NCBI RefSeq assembly: GCF_014204945.1
Contig: NZ_JACHMN010000002.1
Location: forward strand, 2,813,001 to 2,877,000
Direction: 5' to 3'
DNA length: 64,000 bases
From: Allocatelliglobosispora scoriae
GTDB lineage: Bacteria; Actinomycetota; Actinomycetes; Mycobacteriales; Micromonosporaceae
This document shows positions 14,920-23,953 of this stretch, one piece after another. The notes beneath the pieces are model-generated. The model ran no database searches. It was not told the origin of the DNA and was given only the letters and a program-made list of their open reading frames with translations. Each line of letters opens with the position of its first letter. The first letter of the stretch is position 1. The position numbers were made by a program, and so were the translations under genes.

Positions 14920-17193
14920 ATGCAAGACGCGCGTATCTCCCGGCGCGGCCTGCTCACCGCCGGTACGGTCGGCGCACTCGCCGGTGTCGGTGCCCTCGCG
15001 GCACCGGCGCTCGGCGGACCGGGTTCGTCCTACACCTGGAGCAACGTCGAGATCGTCGGCGGCGGATTCGTCCCGGGAATCATCTTCAACCAGGCCGAAC
15101 GCCATCTCGTCTACGCCCGTACCGACATCGGCGGCGCCTACCGCTGGCACCGGCCCACCGGGCGCTGGATCCCGCTGCTCGACTGGGTCGGCTGGGAGAA
15201 GTGGGGCTGGACCGGCGTCCTCAGCCTCGCCACCGACGCCGTCGACCCCGACCGGGTCTACGCCGCCGTCGGGACCTACACCAACGACTGGGACCCCAAC
15301 AACGGTGCCATCCTGCGCTCGCGGGACCGGGGCCGCACCTGGAAGGTCACCGAGCTGCCGTTCAAGGTCGGCGGCAACATGCCCGGCCGGGGCATGGCCG
15401 AGCGGCTGGCGATCGACCCGCACCGCAACAGCACCCTCTATCTCGGCACCTCCAGCGGCAACGGGCTGTGGCGCAGCACGGACTTCGGCGAACACTGGGC
15501 CAAGGTCGCGAACTTCCCGAACGTCGGCACCTACCGGGCCGACCCCGACGACACCAGCGGCTACTCCAGCGACAACCAGGGCGTTGTCTGGGTGACGTTC
15601 GACCCGCGGACCGGCAGCCGCCGCAGGGCGACGCAGACCATCTACGTCGGGGTCGCCGACAAGGCCAACCCGCTCTACCGCTCCACCGACGGCGGGGCGA
15701 CCTGGGCGGCGGTCACCGGGGCACCCACCGGATACCTGCCGCACAAGGGGGTCCTCGACCACGCCGACGGGTACCTCTACCTCGCCACCAGCGACACCGG
15801 CGGCCCCTACGACGGCGGCAGCGGGCAGGTCTGGAAGCTGAACACCGCCACCGGCGAGTGGACCGACATCACACCGGAGAACGGCAGCTGGGGGTACTCC
15901 GGGCTCACCATCGACCGCCAGAACCCCGGCACGCTCGTGGTCGCCACCCAGATCGCCTGGTGGCCCGACGTGGTCTTCTTCCGCAGCACCGACGGCGGTG
16001 CGTCCTGGACCCGGTCCTGGGACTGGGGCGCATGGCCCGACCGGATCAAGCGCTACGACATCGACATCACCGACGCACCGTGGCTGACCTGGAACGCGAC
16101 CCCCTCGCTGCCGGAGGAGGCACCGAAGCTCGGCTGGATGACCGAGTCGCTGGAGATCGACCCGTTCGACTCCGACCGGCTGCTCTACGGCACCGGTGCG
16201 ACGATCTACGGCACCGGCAACCTCACCGACTGGGACTCGGGCGGGAGCGTCCACATCGGCGTACAGGCGAGGGGGCTGGAGGAGACCGCGGTGCTGGACC
16301 TCGTCAGTCCGCCGGTCGGGGCGCACCTGCTCTCCGCCGTCGGCGACGTCGGCGGGTTCGTCCACCACGACTTCGCCCATCCCGGCCTGATGTTCGACAA
16401 CCCGACCCACGGCAGCAACACCAGCCTCGACTATGCCGAGCTTGCACCGCAGGTCATCGTCCGGGCGGGCAACGGCGGCAGCTCGCGCTTCGCGATCTCA
16501 CGGGACGGCGGGAGCACCTGGACACCGGCGGCCACCCAGCCCGACGGGATCTCGGGCGGCGGGCGGGTGGCGGTCAACGCGGACGGCACGAAGGCCGTCT
16601 GGTCACCGGACGGCGCCGCCGTCTCCCACTCCGCCGACGGCGGGGCGACCTGGTCCGCGAGCGCCGGACTGCCGGTCGGGGCGCGGATCGAGTCCGACCG
16701 GGTCAACCCGGCCGTCTTCTACGCCTTCAGCGCTGGCGTCTTCTACCTCAGCACCGACGGCGGCGCGTCCTTCGCCGCCACGGCAGCCGCCGGGCTGCCG
16801 GTCGCGGGGGATGTGCGGTTCAAGGCCCTGCCCGGCGTGGCCGGCGACATCTGGCTGGCCGGCGGCGAGACCGACGGCACCTATGGGATGTGGCACTCGG
16901 TCAACTCCGGCGCCTCGTTCGTGCGGGTGACCGGTGTGCAGGAGGCCGACAACGTCGGCTTCGGCAAGGCCGCGCCGCACAGCCGCTATCCGGCGATCTA
17001 CACCAGTGCGAAGATCCGCGGCGTCCGCGGCATCTACCGCTCCGACAACGCGGGTCGCGGCTGGGTCCGCATCAACGACGACCGCCATCAGTACGCGTGG
17101 ACGGGCGCCACGATCACCGGCGACCCGAGGGTGTACGGGCGCGTTTACGTCGGCACCAACGGCCGCGGAATCATCCTCGGCGACCTCTGCTGA
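14920..17193 (+). CDS. GH74 xyloglucanase (xyloglucan-specific endo-beta-1,4-glucanase), secreted
   Basis: 757 residues. A Tat-type signal peptide (SRRGLLTAGTVGAL...) ends near residue 32. The rest is a tandem beta-propeller with several Asp-box/BNR repeats such as STDGGATW, STDGGASW and SRDRGRTW. GH74 hallmarks are GGGFVPGIIFNQ and YARTDIGGAYRW, with catalytic Asp69 in TDIGG, and a second catalytic Asp near residue 476 in VGDVGGFVHHDF. It hydrolyses xyloglucan outside the cell. No carbohydrate-binding module is attached and the protein ends shortly after the propeller. ATG at 14920 with GAAGGAG upstream. The gene is monocistronic, ending at a large hairpin. Fucose released from xyloglucan could feed the fuconate-type pathway at 1-5 kb, but that is only a speculation. 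Confidence 0.93.
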   Translation: MQDARISRRGLLTAGTVGALAGVGALAAPALGGPGSSYTWSNVEIVGGGFVPGIIFNQAERHLVYARTDIGGAYRWHRPTGRWIPLLDWVGWEKWGWTGVLSLATDAVDPDRVYAAVGTYTNDWDPNNGAILRSRDRGRTWKVTELPFKVGGNMPGRGMAERLAIDPHRNSTLYLGTSSGNGLWRSTDFGEHWAKVANFPNVGTYRADPDDTSGYSSDNQGVVWVTFDPRTGSRRRATQTIYVGVADKANPLYRSTDGGATWAAVTGAPTGYLPHKGVLDHADGYLYLATSDTGGPYDGGSGQVWKLNTATGEWTDITPENGSWGYSGLTIDRQNPGTLVVATQIAWWPDVVFFRSTDGGASWTRSWDWGAWPDRIKRYDIDITDAPWLTWNATPSLPEEAPKLGWMTESLEIDPFDSDRLLYGTGATIYGTGNLTDWDSGGSVHIGVQARGLEETAVLDLVSPPVGAHLLSAVGDVGGFVHHDFAHPGLMFDNPTHGSNTSLDYAELAPQVIVRAGNGGSSRFAISRDGGSTWTPAATQPDGISGGGRVAVNADGTKAVWSPDGAAVSHSADGGATWSASAGLPVGARIESDRVNPAVFYAFSAGVFYLSTDGGASFAATAAAGLPVAGDVRFKALPGVAGDIWLAGGETDGTYGMWHSVNSGASFVRVTGVQEADNVGFGKAAPHSRYPAIYTSAKIRGVRGIYRSDNAGRGWVRINDDRHQYAWTGATITGDPRVYGRVYVGTNGRGIILGDLC

Positions 17194-17200
17194 GCCCCAC

Positions 17201-17287
17201 GGCCCATGATCGCGTTGTTTCCGGGAAATAGCCCCTTCACCACCTATGCGAGGGGATTATTTCCCGGAAACAACGCGATCATGGGCC
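17201..17287. repeat. Long perfect inverted repeat (30-bp arms), bidirectional terminator-like
   Basis: Arm 17201-17230 is perfectly complementary to 17258-17287. The loop of 27 nt carries a short internal GCCCC/GGGG pairing. Arms contain GATCGCGTTGTTTCCGGGAA. It fills the gap between the convergent xyloglucanase and nuclease genes. It resembles other long stems at 25378, 38373 and 55027. Confidence 0.85.
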
Positions 17288-17295
17288 TCCGGCGC

Positions 17296-18375
17296 CTAGC
17301 TTGCGATGTTCCTGGCGGCATTCCGGATCGCGTCGGCGTGCAGGTAGATGTCGTCGAGTGAGTCGATCAGGTGGCGGGTCTCCACTTTGTTCTCGTCGAA
17401 GGTGCCGAGGTATTTCCTGGACTTGCCGTTGAAGTGCAGGCGCGCGATGGGTCGACGGTTGTTGTCGTCGAGCAGAATCGCGAAGTACGACTTGGCGTCG
17501 CGTCCCACAACCCGTTGCGGCTTGACCTCACTGCACGCGATCGCCTTGACGATCTGGAAGCCGGTGAGCTCCTCCAGCGTGGTCTCGACTTCGGTTTCCC
17601 GATCGCCTTCGCTCACCGCGTCAGCCTCCGGTGTCTCCTCGACAGGCTGTGCGGGAGTGTTCACATATAGCGCGCTCTTGAGCCGGTCATTCACCTGATC
17701 CCTGACGAACTGCGCGGCCGCCTTCGCCACGAGTGGCCGGTACTGCTCACGCACCTTCTGCGTAAACGGTCCGTCGTGAAGGCGCACCGCAAAATACCGG
17801 ACCCAATCGTCGTCGGGTTCCTTGAACTGATCCGCCATCGCCCGCTTGATCTGGCCGAGCAGCTTCATCTCGCCGGCCGCGAAGATGAGGGAGTCGAGAT
17901 CGAAACCTTCCTTGGAGAGCTTGCGCAGCTCGGCAAGGTTGGCATCGTCGACGTCTTCCAGATCCAGCACGAGGAACGGCTTCTCGTCCATCAGGTTCGG
18001 AGCGTCGAGATCGGTGTAGAAGTGGTAGACCTGACCGTTGGTGAGGATGGCGATTCGCGCCTTCGTCACGGAGAAGTACCGGTACAGCTGCGACGCATGC
18101 TCGACCTTCAGCGAATCGCGGGGGTGCTTGCATTCGATGAGGATCTGGACATCGTCGCCACGCTTGATCGCATAGTCGACCTTCTCTCCCCGCTTGGTCC
18201 CGTAGTCTGCCGTGAACTCGGGCACGACCTCCAACGGATTGAACACGTCATAGCCGAGGATTCGCTCGATGAACGGCATGACGAAAGCGTTCTTGGCAGC
18301 CTCTTCCGTCAGAATCACCGCCCGGTGGTTCCGGACCTTCGTGGCGAGCGCGGCGATCTGCTCCTCGATATCCAT
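17296..18375 (-). CDS. Stand-alone HsdR N-terminal-type restriction nuclease domain protein
   Basis: 359 residues. It matches the type I restriction enzyme R-subunit N-terminal nuclease domain rather than a whole R subunit; no helicase motifs are present. The PD-(D/E)xK core is visible: Glu in the first helix region (EEAAKNAFVMPFIERILGYD), Asp67 in KVDYAI and Glu81-x-Lys83 in LIECKHP, followed by QLYRYFSVTKARIAILTNG. The C-terminal 60 residues (PIARLHFNGKSRKYLGTFDENKVE) form a second conserved region common to these single-gene relatives. Start: ATG ending at 18375 with GAGG upstream; a GTG three codons earlier is possible. Base composition looks less GC-rich than neighbours. No methylase or specificity subunit lies nearby. 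It could be a defence, phage-derived or repair nuclease. Confidence 0.8.
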   Translation of the reverse strand: MDIEEQIAALATKVRNHRAVILTEEAAKNAFVMPFIERILGYDVFNPLEVVPEFTADYGTKRGEKVDYAIKRGDDVQILIECKHPRDSLKVEHASQLYRYFSVTKARIAILTNGQVYHFYTDLDAPNLMDEKPFLVLDLEDVDDANLAELRKLSKEGFDLDSLIFAAGEMKLLGQIKRAMADQFKEPDDDWVRYFAVRLHDGPFTQKVREQYRPLVAKAAAQFVRDQVNDRLKSALYVNTPAQPVEETPEADAVSEGDRETEVETTLEELTGFQIVKAIACSEVKPQRVVGRDAKSYFAILLDDNNRRPIARLHFNGKSRKYLGTFDENKVETRHLIDSLDDIYLHADAIRNAARNIAS

Positions 18376-18771
18376 GTAGCACACACCTCTGCGAATCCTG
18401 CGTCGACCACGGCACCCGTGCTTCTTCGGTGCCTCATCAACAGCCGAGTCCCGATCCTGGGACGACCACCGGATGTTATCGAGCGATTGCGGAGCGCGTA
18501 CCCACGAAAACCGGCCGACTGCCCCCTCCGTTCGTCGAACAAATACAGCAGAAGGAACCGGCCACGGTATCCATATCGCACCGGACGCCCATCAGAATCG
18601 TCGTGGGCCATCGCCGGCCGCGACGGCGACGCCCTACAGCGCGGCTGGAACGCCGGCGGGCGTACCCGCTGATGGCGCCCAGCTCCCGCTTCCGCTGTCG
18701 GGACGTGGCTACGACGAACTGGTGGACTTCATCATCAGCCCGTGCACCGGCATCACGACTGATCGCCGTCA
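18376..18771. other. Intergenic stretch without a supportable gene
   Basis: Roughly 400 bp between two leftward genes. Several short open frames exist on both strands, but none has a recognisable domain, a good ribosome-binding site or coding-like third-position GC. The stretch is mixed in composition and could contain decayed sequence from the accessory region. Confidence 0.5.
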
Positions 18772-19443
18772 TCAGCCATTGCCGGCCCCGACGGTGATGC
18801 GGCCTTTCGCCAGTGTCAGTGCCTGGTCGGATTGGCGGGCCAGGTGGGTGGAGTGGGTGACGACGATGACGCAGGTGCCCTGCTCGTGGGCGAGTTCGCG
18901 AAAGATGTCGATGATGCCCTGTGCGGTGTCGGCGTCGAGGTTGCCCGTCGGTTCGTCGGCGAACAGCAGGTCGACCTCGCAGGCCAGGGCACGGGCGATC
19001 GCGACTCGCTGCTGCTGCCCGCCGGACAGCTGCATGACGTTGCGGTGCGCGTCGTCCGCGGTGATGCCGACGCGTTCGAGCAGCTCCACCGCCCGGCGGC
19101 GGGATGACCGGTGTCCCGTGATCTCCATTGCGGTGCGGATGTTCTGGGCGGCGGTCATATAGGTGAGCAGGTTGTAGGACTGGAAGATGGTCGCGGCGTG
19201 CTTACGACGGTAGGCGCCCAGGCCGAGGGTGCGCAGGTCGGTTCCGCGGTAGCGGATGGTGCCTTCGGTGGGCAGGTCCAGTCCGCTGGCGAGGCTGAGC
19301 AGGGTGGTCTTACCGCTGCCCGATGGGCCGAGAATGCTGGTGAAGGTGCCCGCTGCGAAGGTGTGGCTGGCCTTCTTCAGCACCCAGCGCTGCTTGCGGG
19401 CGCCCTGGTAGGCATGGCTGACGTTGTCGATCTCGAGGATCAT
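18772..19443 (-). CDS. ABC transporter ATP-binding protein (LolD/MacB type)
   Basis: 223 residues. Walker A GPSGSGKTT, Q-loop in IFQSYNLL, signature LSGGQQQRVAIARAL, Walker B LLFADEPTGNLD and H-loop THSTH are all intact. The EPTGNLD form is typical of the MacB/LolD/BceA class that pairs with FtsX-domain permeases. The start abuts the permease stop at 19444 with no gap, so the two are cotranscribed and form one exporter or lipid/peptide-handling complex. Confidence 0.94.
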   Translation of the reverse strand: MILEIDNVSHAYQGARKQRWVLKKASHTFAAGTFTSILGPSGSGKTTLLSLASGLDLPTEGTIRYRGTDLRTLGLGAYRRKHAATIFQSYNLLTYMTAAQNIRTAMEITGHRSSRRRAVELLERVGITADDAHRNVMQLSGGQQQRVAIARALACEVDLLFADEPTGNLDADTAQGIIDIFRELAHEQGTCVIVVTHSTHLARQSDQALTLAKGRITVGAGNG

Positions 19444-20817
19444 CTATTCGCCTTTCGTGAGGATTTCGCGAGGTTGCAGGCCGACGATCCGGAAGGCGGG
19501 GACGGCGACGGCGATGAGCGCGATGAGCAGGCCGATCAGGCCGACGCTGACGATGTCGCCGACTCCGAGCAGGACGTCGAGCTTGTCGATGGGGGCCAGG
19601 GCCGGTTCGAGGTCGACACCGGCCCGGCCGGGGATCGGCACGGTCGGCGGCGGTACGTCGGCCAGCTGCCGGCCGAGCAGGGCGTCGGTGACGGGTTGGG
19701 CGAGTAGTCCGCCCAGCGCGGTGGCACCGGCCAGAGCGACTGTGGCGATCGCGAGGACCTCGGTGATCTGTTGCGCGACCAGGCGCCAACGCCGTTCGCC
19801 CATGGCGAGCAGGACACCCAGCTCGCGGCGGCGTTCGCGCAGCCATAATGCGATGAGCAGGCTGACGATGGCGGCTCCGGCGACGCCGACCAGTCCCACG
19901 GTCACCCGGGCGAACGATGCGACGTTCTGGATCGGGCCGATGAGCTGCTGGTACTGCTTGTCGTTGACGGTCAGGCCGAACACGTTCATGTCGAGCCCGG
20001 CGGCGGTGGCCTGCTTGCGGAGCGCGTCGAGCTGAGCGGGGTCCTTCAGGGTGTAGACGGCCTCGTTGATCCGCATGCCGCCGTCGAGCTTCTCCTCGGG
20101 GTTGAGGCGGCCGAGTGCGTCCAGCGGGACGTACATGAGGTTGCCCGGATCGGACTGCGGGGAGGCCCACTGCTTGGGCGACTGCGCCGGATTGCGGTAG
20201 ACGCCGACGACTTCGAACTCGCGCAGGTTGCCACCGCCGGCGGTGCCGAGCTTGACCTTGCCGCCGACCTTGAGCCGATTGGCCTGTGCCAGCCGCTCCT
20301 CGACCACGACGACGTCGCGGTCCTTGTCGGCGCCGGTGAGTCCCCGGCCCTCGACGATCGTGAACTGGCCGTCGCGAAAGTCTCGCAGCTGCTCGGTGTC
20401 GCGCACGCCGTGCAGCGGCAGCACCCGATCATCGCGCATATCGGCGGGCAGACCGCTGGGAGGCGGGATGGTCGAGGCCGGTTTCAGATCGGACGCCGAG
20501 GCGTTCTCCAATGTGTAGTTGTAGCCCCTGACCAGGTCAGAGGTACCGATTTTGTCGGCGGCGGTCGTGCTGAGCCGAGCGTTGTCGGGCAGCGTCCCGC
20601 CGAATCCACCGTTGGCGAAGGCCTTGTCCATGTCCCACTGAAGCGTGGCCTGCGCCCCGACCCGCCCCTTGGCCGCGGTCGCTGCCGCGTCCGCGGCACG
20701 CTGCACCAGCAGGCCGCCCATGACCAGGGTGCAGATCGTGACAAACAGGCCAAACATGATCAGAGTACGGCCTCTGCGTGCGAGCAGGCTCAGCCCCGCT
20801 CTCTTGACGAAGTTCAT
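19444..20817 (-). CDS. ABC transporter permease with FtsX/MacB domain
   Basis: About 457 residues. One N-terminal membrane helix (LIMFGLFVTICTLVMGGLL) precedes a large extracytoplasmic MacB-periplasmic-core-like domain (residues about 45-285). Three C-terminal helices with the FtsX arrangement follow, including IALWLRERRRELGVLLAMGERRWRL. The protein ends with VGLQPREILTKGE, typical of the family. The start is taken at the ATG ending at 20817; an in-frame ATG at 20868 would leave under 40 bp for the divergent promoter. Together with the ATPase gene it faces a two-component system, the usual arrangement for antimicrobial-peptide-sensing exporters. Confidence 0.9.
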   Translation of the reverse strand: MNFVKRAGLSLLARRGRTLIMFGLFVTICTLVMGGLLVQRAADAAATAAKGRVGAQATLQWDMDKAFANGGFGGTLPDNARLSTTAADKIGTSDLVRGYNYTLENASASDLKPASTIPPPSGLPADMRDDRVLPLHGVRDTEQLRDFRDGQFTIVEGRGLTGADKDRDVVVVEERLAQANRLKVGGKVKLGTAGGGNLREFEVVGVYRNPAQSPKQWASPQSDPGNLMYVPLDALGRLNPEEKLDGGMRINEAVYTLKDPAQLDALRKQATAAGLDMNVFGLTVNDKQYQQLIGPIQNVASFARVTVGLVGVAGAAIVSLLIALWLRERRRELGVLLAMGERRWRLVAQQITEVLAIATVALAGATALGGLLAQPVTDALLGRQLADVPPPTVPIPGRAGVDLEPALAPIDKLDVLLGVGDIVSVGLIGLLIALIAVAVPAFRIVGLQPREILTKGE

Positions 20818-20905
20818 GCCGGTCAGCTCACCAGGCAGCGTGTTTTCCCAGCGTCTGGTCGTTTCCATACGCCCGCCATAACCCAGACATGATGGACTTG
20901 ACCAT

Positions 20906-21571
20906 GTGCGAGTGCTGATCGTGGAAGACGAGCCCATGCTGGCCCAGGCGCTGGCCGCCGGGCTGCGCCACGAAGCCATGGCCGCCGACATCGCCGCCGA
21001 CGGACAGCAGGCCCTCGACCGGCTCACGGTCAACGACTACGACATCGTGATCCTCGACCGCGACCTGCCCGTCATCCACGGCGACGATGTCTGCCGACGC
21101 ATCACCACCGACCATCCGCACTGCCGGATCCTCATGCTCACCGCCGCCGTCCGCCTGGGCGACAAGGTGGCCGGACTCACCCTCGGCGCCGACGACTATC
21201 TGGCCAAGCCCTTCGACTTTCCCGAGCTGGTCGCCCGGCTGCGCGCGCTCAGCCGCCGCATCACCCCCGCCCAACCACCCGTCCGGCACTTCGCGGATCT
21301 CACCGTCGACCCGCACCGGCGCCACGCCTACCGGAAAGGCCGCTACCTCGACCTGACTCGTAAGGAATTCGCCGTGCTGCTCCTGCTCGTGCAGGCCGAA
21401 GGCGGTGTCGTCAGCGCAGAGCAGCTGCTGGAGAAGGCCTGGGACGAGCACGCCGACCCGTTCACCAATGCGGTACGCATCACCATCTCGACACTGCGCC
21501 GCAAACTCGGCGAGCCCTCGCTGCTGCATACCCGGATCGGCGAGGGCTATTACCTGGAGGAGCCACGATGA
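20906..21571 (+). CDS. OmpR/PhoB-family response regulator
   Basis: 221 residues. The receiver domain starts VRVLIVEDEP, with phospho-acceptor Asp51 in ILDRDLP, Thr in MLTAA and Lys in AKPFDF. The C-terminal winged helix includes LDLTRKEFAVLLLLVQAEGGVVS and the recognition region TNAVRITISTLRRKLG. GTG start at 20906, 88 bp from the divergent permease start. Its stop overlaps the kinase ATG (ATGA). It most likely activates the divergent ABC exporter genes. Confidence 0.94.
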   Translation: MRVLIVEDEPMLAQALAAGLRHEAMAADIAADGQQALDRLTVNDYDIVILDRDLPVIHGDDVCRRITTDHPHCRILMLTAAVRLGDKVAGLTLGADDYLAKPFDFPELVARLRALSRRITPAQPPVRHFADLTVDPHRRHAYRKGRYLDLTRKEFAVLLLLVQAEGGVVSAEQLLEKAWDEHADPFTNAVRITISTLRRKLGEPSLLHTRIGEGYYLEEPR

Positions 21572-22614
21572 CCGTCCGAGCGCGGCTGACCCTCATCTAT
21601 GGCGCGCTCCTCGCCCTGGTCAGTGCCCTGCTGCTGACCATGGTCTATCTCGTCGTCCGCTACGTGCCGCCATACACGATCAGCGCCGTCGACATGCCCG
21701 ACGTCGGCATGGGCCAGGCGATCGCGGTGACGCGCTCGAACTTCCTCGACGTGCTCGTCTGGGCCTGCATCGCGGGCTTCATCGTCGTCACCGGCCTGGG
21801 CCTGCTCGCCGTCTGGGTCGTCGCCGGGCGGGTACTCAGCCCGCTGGACCGGATCACCGCCACCGCGAGCGAACTCGGCAGCGGCAACCTGCATGAACGC
21901 ATCGCCCTGTCCGGCCCGGACGACGAACTCAAACGCCTCGCCGACACCTTCGACAGCATGCTCGCCCGCCTGGAGCATGACTTCGACGCCCATCAGCGCT
22001 TCGCCGCCAACGCGGCGCACGAACTGCGTACCCCGCTGGCCTCGTCCCGGACGCTGTTGCAGGTGGCGCTCGCCAATCCGGCCGGCTACACCGTGGAGGG
22101 CCTCTCCGTCCAGCTGCTCGCCGCCAACGAACGCAGCATCCAGACCACCGAGGCGCTACTGGCCCTGGCCGACGCCACCCACGCCCCGCTGGAGCCGGAG
22201 GTCGTCGACCTGACCGAACTCGTACGCTCGCTGCTGCCCGCCGTCGGCGTCACCGCCCGGCTCACACCGTCCTGTGTCGACGGCGATCCGGCCCTGCTGC
22301 GGCACCTCGCCGGCAACCTGATCAACAATGCCGTCCAGCACAACATCCCCGGCGGCCGCGTCACCGTCACCGTCGCCGACGACACCCTGACCGTCGCCAA
22401 CGACGGCCCGCTCGTGACCGACGTGGACCGCCTCTTCGAACCGTTCTATCGCGCCTCGGGTCGAAGCCACACCGGCCACGGCCTGGGCCTCGCCATCGTC
22501 CGCGCCGTCGTCGACGCCCACCACGCCCGCCTGACGGCCACGCCCAACCCGACCGGCGGCCTCACCGTCGCGGTGAGGTTCACCGGGCAGGCCGAGCGCG
22601 GCGAGGCTAGATGA
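21568..22614 (+). CDS. Sensor histidine kinase
   Basis: 348 residues. Two membrane helices (about 9-31 and 62-86) bracket a short extracytoplasmic loop of about 30 residues, too small for a classic ligand pocket. A HAMP segment (RVLSPLDRITATASELGSGNLHERI) and HisKA with His151 in NAAHELRTPLASS follow, then HATPase_c with N-box NLINNAVQHN and G-box GHGLGLAIVRAVV. A small loop like this is typical of kinases that sense at the membrane or through a partner transporter, consistent with the divergent FtsX-type exporter. The 3' end overlaps the convergent acyl-CoA dehydrogenase gene by 8 bp. Confidence 0.93.
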   Translation: MTVRARLTLIYGALLALVSALLLTMVYLVVRYVPPYTISAVDMPDVGMGQAIAVTRSNFLDVLVWACIAGFIVVTGLGLLAVWVVAGRVLSPLDRITATASELGSGNLHERIALSGPDDELKRLADTFDSMLARLEHDFDAHQRFAANAAHELRTPLASSRTLLQVALANPAGYTVEGLSVQLLAANERSIQTTEALLALADATHAPLEPEVVDLTELVRSLLPAVGVTARLTPSCVDGDPALLRHLAGNLINNAVQHNIPGGRVTVTVADDTLTVANDGPLVTDVDRLFEPFYRASGRSHTGHGLGLAIVRAVVDAHHARLTATPNPTGGLTVAVRFTGQAERGEAR

Positions 22615-23761
22615 CGCCCTTGAGCAGCTGCCGAGCCATGACGATGCGCTGGACCTGGTTGGTGCCCTCGTAGATCTGCGTGATCTTGGCGTCGCGCATC
22701 ATCCGCTCGGCGGGGAAGTCCTTGGTGTAGCCGTACCCGCCCAGCACCTGCACGGCGTCCGTCGTGATCTCCATCGCCGCGTCCGACGCGAAGCACTTCG
22801 CCGCCGCACCGAAGTAGGTCAGGTCGGCGTCCCCGCGCTCCGAGCGCGCCGCCGCCGCGTAGGTCAGCTCCCGGGCCGCCGTCAGCTTCATGCCCATGTC
22901 GGCGAGGAGGAACTGCATCCCCTGGAAGTCGGCGATCGGCTTGCCGAACTGCCGGCGCTCCTGGGCGTACGCCAATGCGGCGTCCAGCGCACCCGCCGCG
23001 ATCCCGACGGCCTGGGCGGCGATCGTGACCCGGGTGTGGTCGAGGGTCTTCATCGCGGTGGCGAACCCGGTCCCCGGCTCGCCGATGATCCGGTCCAGCG
23101 GCACCCGCACGTTGTCGAAGTAGACCTCGCGCGTCGGCGATCCCTTGATGCCGAGCTTGCGCTCCGGGGCGCCGAAGCTGACACCCGGATCCGACTTCTC
23201 GATCACGAAGGCGGAGATGCCCTTGGGCCCGATGCCGGGGGTCGTCACGGCGAAGACGGTGTAGTACTCGGAGACGCCCGCGTTGGTGATCCAGCGCTTG
23301 ACACCGTTGAGAATCCAGTGATCTCCATCACGGTCTGCCCGGGTCGTCATGGAGCCCGCGTCACTGCCGGCCTCGGGCTCGGAGAGGCAGTAGGAGAACA
23401 TCGCTTCGCCCCTGGCCACCGGGGTGAGATAGCGCTCCTTGAGGGCTTGGTCACCGGAGAGGAGGAGGGGCATCGTGCCGAGCTTGTTGACGGCGGGGAT
23501 GAGGGAGGAGGAGGCGCACGCGCGGGCGACCTCCTCGATCACGATCGCGGTCGCGAGCGCGTCGGCACCGGCACCGCCGAACTCGGCCGGGATGTGCGGG
23601 GCGTGGAAGTCGGAGGAGCGCAGAGCGTCATAGCTGGCCTGCGGAAACTCGCCGTTCTCGTCGGCGGCCGCGGCGTTGGGCGCCACCTTGGCGTCGCACA
23701 ACTCGCGCACAGCCTCGCGCACGGCGATGTGATCCTCGGAGAGCTGGTAGAGATCAAACAT
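22607..23761 (-). CDS. Acyl-CoA dehydrogenase
   Basis: 384 residues, FAD-dependent, catalysing alpha,beta-desaturation of an acyl-CoA. Signatures: YCLSEPEAGSDAGSM, WITNAG, FGKPIADFQGMQFLLADM and the C-terminal IYEGTNQVQRIVMAR, where the Glu of YEGTN is the expected catalytic base as in short-chain and branched-chain enzymes. It lies in an actinobacterial setting often found near purE/purK and cell-envelope genes. It shares an 8-bp tail overlap with the histidine kinase gene. Chain-length preference cannot be read from sequence. Confidence 0.94.
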   Translation of the reverse strand: MFDLYQLSEDHIAVREAVRELCDAKVAPNAAAADENGEFPQASYDALRSSDFHAPHIPAEFGGAGADALATAIVIEEVARACASSSLIPAVNKLGTMPLLLSGDQALKERYLTPVARGEAMFSYCLSEPEAGSDAGSMTTRADRDGDHWILNGVKRWITNAGVSEYYTVFAVTTPGIGPKGISAFVIEKSDPGVSFGAPERKLGIKGSPTREVYFDNVRVPLDRIIGEPGTGFATAMKTLDHTRVTIAAQAVGIAAGALDAALAYAQERRQFGKPIADFQGMQFLLADMGMKLTAARELTYAAAARSERGDADLTYFGAAAKCFASDAAMEITTDAVQVLGGYGYTKDFPAERMMRDAKITQIYEGTNQVQRIVMARQLLKGVI

Positions 23762-23953
23762 GGCGCGGTCCTCCCACGGTCTCGCAATGTACCGACCAGT
23801 AGCTTAACGCCGCCTCAGTTCAGCGAATCATCCGAGTCTGACGTAGGCTGCTTCACCAGTTGCCCTGACCGGCGTAGGCTCGGCGTTCTCACGTCTCGAC
23901 CGGGGTGGGGACCAACAGTTGAGACGCAGCCGATTCAGAGCGGAGACGATGGC

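Noticed and set aside
14920-17193. Sialidase, suggested by Asp-box repeats
   Set aside because: The Asp boxes belong to the GH74 double propeller; the TDIGGAYRW and GDVGGFVH segments fit xyloglucanase, and no sialidase arginine triad is seen.
18376-18771. Short frames considered as a lost methylase or specificity subunit of a restriction system
   Set aside because: No methylase motif (DPPY/NPPF) or target-recognition repeat can be found in any frame.
23036-23953. Long N-terminal extension of the UDP-glucose dehydrogenase frame
   Set aside because: Antisense to the acyl-CoA dehydrogenase gene; the conserved fold begins after the GTG at 23954.
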